From Pseudomonadota bacterium (GTDB lineage Bacteria > Desulfobacterota > Desulfovibrionia > Desulfovibrionales > Desulfovibrionaceae), in the NCBI GenBank assembly GCA_023403845.1, contig JAEYDL010000007.1:1-26670 (forward strand): a stretch of 26,670 nucleotides of DNA, read 5' to 3'. Below, piece by piece: positions 23,585 to 26,670 of the stretch. The translations under genes and the position numbers were made by a program. The notes beneath the pieces are model-generated. The model was not told where the DNA came from. It searched no databases and worked only from the letters and a program-made list of their open reading frames with translations. The first letter of the stretch is position 1. Every line of letters starts with the position of its first letter.

Positions 23585-24865
23585 ATGGAACTTTTCGTAC
23601 TGATTCTTCTCATTCTCCTGAACGGCATTTTCGCCATGTCTGAAATCGCGCTCGTAACGGCCCGCAAAGCTCGTCTGGCATCCCGTGCCTCAGACGGTGA
23701 CAAGTCCGCTCTGGCCGCCATCAAGCTTGGTGAAGACCCAACCCGTTTTCTGTCCACCATTCAGATCGGCATTACCTCCATCGGACTGCTGAGCGGCATC
23801 GTGGGCGAATCGGCTCTGGCCGCACCTCTGGCCCAATGGCTGCAGCAGTATGCCGGACTTTCCCCCTCCACGTGCGGCATACTGGCAACGGTGCTTGTCG
23901 TGGCGACCATTACCTATCTGTCCATCGTAATCGGCGAACTTGTCCCCAAACGCCTCGGACAGATCCACCCAGAGGGCATGGCCTGTCTTGTCGCCCGCCC
24001 CATGAACATTCTTGCCATCGTCAGCCGTCCGTTCGTTGCGCTGCTTTCCAGCTCTACCCGTGGCCTGCTACGCCTTCTGGGCATAAACCCGGATGAACAT
24101 CAGGCTGTAACGGAAGAAGAAATTCAGGCCATGATTGATGAAGGCTCGGAATCCGGCATCATTGAGCACGAACAGCAGGCAATGTTGAAAAATATTTTCC
24201 GCCTTGATGACCGCCCCGTCAGCTCGATCATGCGTCCGAGATCCGACATTGCCTATCTGGACACGCAACTCTCGCCGGAAGAAAATCTGAACAGACTGAA
24301 GGAATACGATTATTCATGGTTTCCAGTCTGCCATGACGGACCAGATAACCTGCTCGGAGTAGCTCACGCCAAAAAGGCCCTGCTGCTGTACACAGAAAAC
24401 AGATTCCAAGAGCTGACTGATTACCTTCTTCCTCCCGTCTTCGTTCCGGAAACGCTTACCAGTCTGGAGCTGCTGACCCAGTTCCAGACCAAGGGCATGC
24501 ACATTGCATTCATCGTGGATGAATATGGAACGATGGGCGGCATCGTCACCATCCGGGACATTCTTGAAATCCTGACCGGTCAGATAAATGTCCCTCTTGA
24601 AGAAGCCTGGGCCATCCGCCGGGAAAACGGCTCATGGCTCATGGATGGGACCATCCCCATTCTTGAACTGAAGGATCGTCTTTCCATCAAGGCCGTACCG
24701 GATGAGGAAAAAGGCTACTATTCCGTCCTTGGGGGAATGCTCATGTATATGATGGGCAAGATTCCCCGGGAAGGGGATCATGTCGAATGGGAAGGCTGGA
24801 AATTTGAAATCATGGATATGGACGGCAACAAGATAGACAAGGTTCTTGTGGAAAAGGCCGACTGA
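23585..24865 (+). CDS. CorC/HlyC-family membrane protein with CBS pair
   Basis: A 426-residue inner-membrane protein. The DUF21/CNNM domain is at ~1-190: an N-terminal helix ('LFVLILLILLNGIFAMSEIAL', read from residue 3), then helices around 60-85 and 97-125 with 'IVIGELVPKRLG', a family hallmark. Two CBS modules follow (~205-268 and ~282-335; 'IAFIVDEYGTMGGIVTIRDIL' split over ~305-325), then the CorC_HlyC domain (~346-426, 'WLMDGTIPILELKDRL'). Relatives are linked to magnesium/cobalt export or to resistance to ion stress; the 'hemolysin' name is historical. CBS pairs bind adenine nucleotides. The ribosome-binding site is weak (GGAA). It begins 235 bases after a good promoter and is followed 75 bases later by an AI-2E-type gene on the same strand. 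Confidence 0.93.
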   Translation: MELFVLILLILLNGIFAMSEIALVTARKARLASRASDGDKSALAAIKLGEDPTRFLSTIQIGITSIGLLSGIVGESALAAPLAQWLQQYAGLSPSTCGILATVLVVATITYLSIVIGELVPKRLGQIHPEGMACLVARPMNILAIVSRPFVALLSSSTRGLLRLLGINPDEHQAVTEEEIQAMIDEGSESGIIEHEQQAMLKNIFRLDDRPVSSIMRPRSDIAYLDTQLSPEENLNRLKEYDYSWFPVCHDGPDNLLGVAHAKKALLLYTENRFQELTDYLLPPVFVPETLTSLELLTQFQTKGMHIAFIVDEYGTMGGIVTIRDILEILTGQINVPLEEAWAIRRENGSWLMDGTIPILELKDRLSIKAVPDEEKGYYSVLGGMLMYMMGKIPREGDHVEWEGWKFEIMDMDGNKIDKVLVEKAD

Positions 24866-24940
24866 AGTCCACGACCGGTGAGGTTCACTCCGTCCGCAGA
24901 TTCTCCGCCGGCCTCAGCATGGCCGCAAAAGGTTCCGCCG

Positions 24941-26092
24941 ATGTTCGACGACATGAAACGTTTTGAGGCCCGCGCCTTTCTGATCCTTCTGATGGGAGCC
25001 ACGATCCTGCTCGGCTGGCTCCTGTTGCCTTTTTTTGATGTCCTGTTCTGGAGCGTCGTCATCGGCGTCCTTTTCGCCCCTGTCAATCTTTTCCTGCATG
25101 GTAAAGGACTGGGGACCAATATTTCGGCACTCCTGACGGTACTGCTCTGCCTGATTCTGCTTATCCTGCCGCTGGCATGGGTTCTATATTCCTGCCTGCA
25201 TGAGGGAGCGAGCCTTTACGCCCATCTGGCTTCCGACTCCAGCAGCCTGACGGATGCCGTGGACCGGTTGCGCGAAACCTTCCCCGCCGTACAGGACTGG
25301 CTGGCGCGCTATGGTTACGATGCCGCGCGCATCAAAGCTGAACTGTCCGGGGTGGCGCTCAACATCGGGAGTCTTATCGCCAAGAATACCGTGGCGTTCG
25401 GCGGAGGCGCCGCCCACTTCATCACCAATCTTGCGCTTGTCCTGTATATTGCCTTCTTTCTTGTACGCGACGGACAACGCATCAAGGATCTTTTGATCCG
25501 GGCAATGCCTTTTGGAGATCACCGCGAAGAACGGCTGTTCAGCAAGTTCGCCGGTGCAATGCGAGCAACGGTCAAGGGAAGCCTGCTTGTAGCCATGGCG
25601 CAGGGAGCTTTGGGGGGATTCATCTTCTGGGCGCTTGACATCCGTGCTGCCGTATTGTGGGGAGTGGTGATGACGCTGTTGGCGCTTATTCCCATTGTAG
25701 GCGCGGCCCTTGTATGGGGTCCTACGGCCGTCTATCTTCTGGTGACGGGTCAATACTGGCAGGGCTGTATTCTGATCCTGTTTGGAGCCGGCGTCATCGG
25801 GCTTGTCGATAATCTCCTGCGTCCCCTGCTGGTAGGACGTGATACGAAACTTCCGGATTTCCTCGTTCTGCTGTCCACTCTGGGGGGCTTCATGCTGCTC
25901 GGCATGGACGGTTTCGTCACAGGTCCAAGCATTGCCGTATTTTTCGTTACGGTATGGGAAATCTTTATGGAAGAAAGCCGGAACAGACCGGAGGCCCCGC
26001 GCACAAGGAGAACAGCGCCCGCTGCAACCCCGATCCGGTCGACTGCGAGACGCGGAAAAAAGTTCGGAAGACGCCCGGATTCAAGGCTCTGA
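24941..26092 (+). CDS. AI-2E/PerM-family membrane protein
   Basis: A 383-residue inner-membrane protein of PF01594. Hydrophobic segments occur at ~11-28, ~32-48, ~62-85, ~150-172, ~205-232, ~237-262, ~270-290 and ~305-335, with a soluble stretch (~88-145) between the third and fourth, the family's normal layout. 'GALGGFIFWALDIRAAVLWG', 'ALIPIVGAALVWGPTA' and 'NLLRPLLVGRDTKLPDFLVLLSTLGG' (in parts) are typical. The tail (~345-383) is Arg/Ala/Pro-rich and cytoplasmic. I choose the ATG at 24941 (AAGG 8 bases upstream) over the GTG at 24878. Members have been tied to autoinducer-2 release or Na+/H+ exchange; neither can be assigned here. Probably co-transcribed with the CorC-like gene. Confidence 0.9.
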   Translation: MFDDMKRFEARAFLILLMGATILLGWLLLPFFDVLFWSVVIGVLFAPVNLFLHGKGLGTNISALLTVLLCLILLILPLAWVLYSCLHEGASLYAHLASDSSSLTDAVDRLRETFPAVQDWLARYGYDAARIKAELSGVALNIGSLIAKNTVAFGGGAAHFITNLALVLYIAFFLVRDGQRIKDLLIRAMPFGDHREERLFSKFAGAMRATVKGSLLVAMAQGALGGFIFWALDIRAAVLWGVVMTLLALIPIVGAALVWGPTAVYLLVTGQYWQGCILILFGAGVIGLVDNLLRPLLVGRDTKLPDFLVLLSTLGGFMLLGMDGFVTGPSIAVFFVTVWEIFMEESRNRPEAPRTRRTAPAATPIRSTARRGKKFGRRPDSRL

Positions 26093-26120
26093 AAAAAGAT
26101 CACAACAGGCTGCAGGGCAT

Positions 26121-26149
26121 CATCGGAAATGAAAATGGAATTTCCGATG
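26121..26149 (+). terminator. Hairpin after the AI-2E-type gene
   Basis: CATCGGAAAT (26121-26130) and ATTTCCGATG (26140-26149) form a perfect 10-bp stem with a 9-base loop, 29 bases beyond the stop codon. No T-tract follows, so it is a likely 3' end structure but not a standard intrinsic terminator. Confidence 0.45.
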
Positions 26150-26206
26150 AACATCTGCCCCATGTTGCAAAGACCGGCAGGTCTCACTTCCCAAAACGAG
26201 TCAGGA

Positions 26207-26670
26207 CCACCCGTAAAACGGGTGGCTTGTCCAGCCCTATAAGGGCTTGTTACTTACTCGCGCCTTAAGGGCGCCGACTTGAACTTCTCTGGTCGGCGCC
26301 CTGTCCCTTTCAACGGTTCAAGCCCCCATGCAATTTGACTCGCAGCCTGCTCCCAAAGGAGCTTTCCCTGCTTTGGATTGAACGGGTCCGTATATTCTTT
26401 GGCCGTTCTCTTATCAAGCATGATATCCTCTCGATACTGCTCCCTTATATATTTCCTGATTGTCGCTTCGTTCAAACCTACCGTGCTGACATAATACCCC
26501 ACGCTCCAGAATCTCCGATTGCCATACTTATATTTCAGCTGGGAAAATTTATCAAAAATCATCAGAGAACTCTTCCCTTTTATATACCCCATAACTGAAG
26601 ATATGGCATACTTCGGCGGTATCATAACAAGCATATGGACATGATCTATCATCATATGTCCCTCAATAAT
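26207..26670 (-). mobile_element. 3' part of an IS200/IS605-family element (runs off the right edge)
   Basis: The element's transposase reads leftwards from beyond the window edge and stops at 26254. Between 26207 and 26300 lie four short hairpins: CCACCCG/CGGGTGG (26207-26225), AGCCCT/AGGGCT (26233-26247), GCGCC/GGCGC (26260-26274) and GGCGCCGAC/GTCGGCGCC (26270-26300). IS200/IS605 ends are defined by hairpins and not by inverted repeats of the whole element, so the right end is probably at or just left of 26207. The exact cleavage point cannot be set without an empty site. Confidence 0.65.
26254..26670 (-). CDS. tnpA: IS200/IS605-family Y1 transposase, N-terminus outside the window
   Basis: A partial HUH/Y1 transposase of 138 visible residues. 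At the edge it reads 'IIEGHMMIDHVHMLVMIPPK', giving the metal-binding HUH motif (HVH); then 'GYIKGKSSLMIF', 'NRRFWSVGYYVSTVG' and 'ATIRKYIREQ', where the tyrosine is in the position of the catalytic residue. No stop or frameshift is seen, so it may be active. It is a different lineage from the dead copy near 20.6 kb (for example 'SVMGYIKGKSSLMIFDKF' against 'SFMGYLKGKSSL'). The C-terminus runs ~40 residues past the usual end of the family and is rich in Lys/Arg; these codons overlap two of the end hairpins. The first residues lie beyond 26670. Confidence 0.9.
   Translation of the reverse strand: MIEGHMMIDHVHMLVMIPPKYAISSVMGYIKGKSSLMIFDKFSQLKYKYGNRRFWSVGYYVSTVGLNEATIRKYIREQYREDIMLDKRTAKEYTDPFNPKQGKLLWEQAASQIAWGLEPLKGTGRRPEKFKSAPLRRE

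Noticed and set aside
23391..23603. 70-residue frame in the leader of the CorC-like gene
   Set aside because: No ribosome-binding site, no recognisable features, and it runs past the start of the CorC-like gene in another frame.
1..26670. CRISPR array, tRNA, rRNA, prophage or toxin-antitoxin pair
   Set aside because: No spaced direct repeats, no complete cloverleaf, no rRNA-like stretch, and no phage or paired small toxin/antitoxin genes were seen on either strand.

Overview
The window looks like a GC-rich Gram-negative chromosome. The Gram-negative part is firm: there is a TonB-dependent outer-membrane receptor with a signal peptide. The gene styles (a Smr protein with a long linker, a stand-alone NadE, gene order around ligA-dapB-nadE, IS200-type elements) make me suspect a Desulfovibrio/Bilophila-like member of the Desulfovibrionales, but this is inference from recall and was not tested. 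The left 3.6 kb and the segment around 20.2-20.9 kb appear visibly more AT-rich than the rest and look accessory.

Layout. 1-213: an IS-end-like hairpin and a strong bidirectional terminator. 214-2239: an AraC-family regulator divergent from a short-chain dehydrogenase. 2658-3599: a lone PD-(D/E)XK-like/DUF5655 protein between two gene-free stretches. 3964-6255: a 763-residue membrane protein with one EF-hand loop and a cysteine cluster that I cannot assign to a characterised family. 6376-10093: ligA-dapB-nadE on the minus strand, joined by ATGA overlaps and closed by a terminator.

10366-17076 is one metal-uptake locus. On the minus strand a TonB-dependent receptor is followed by a DUF3649-like protein, a PepSY-domain membrane protein and a DUF3325-like protein; the last three overlap by 4 bp each. 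Divergent from the receptor are an OmpR-type response regulator and its sensor kinase. The 181-bp gap between the two arms holds a Fur-box-like sequence and a direct repeat with 11-bp period, so both iron and the two-component system may control the receptor. Together the proteins would import a ferric chelate into the periplasm and handle it at the inner membrane.

17129-20173: uvrB and an EamA-type exporter (minus). 20480-20900: a dead IS200-type element (stop codon, one-base deletion, missing 3' part) that still carries an intact 16-bp hairpin hiding the transposase ribosome-binding site. 20962-22008: purM with a textbook terminator and a reasonable promoter. 22187-26092 (plus): a Smr-domain protein, a CorC/HlyC-type CBS membrane protein with a long leader, and an AI-2E/PerM-type membrane protein. 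26207-26670: the 3' end of a second, apparently intact IS200/IS605-type transposase that runs off the right edge.

No CRISPR array, tRNA, rRNA, prophage or recognisable defence cassette was seen. The best candidates for new biology are the 763-residue EF-hand membrane protein, the dual-control region of the TonB locus, and the surviving regulatory hairpin of the dead IS200.
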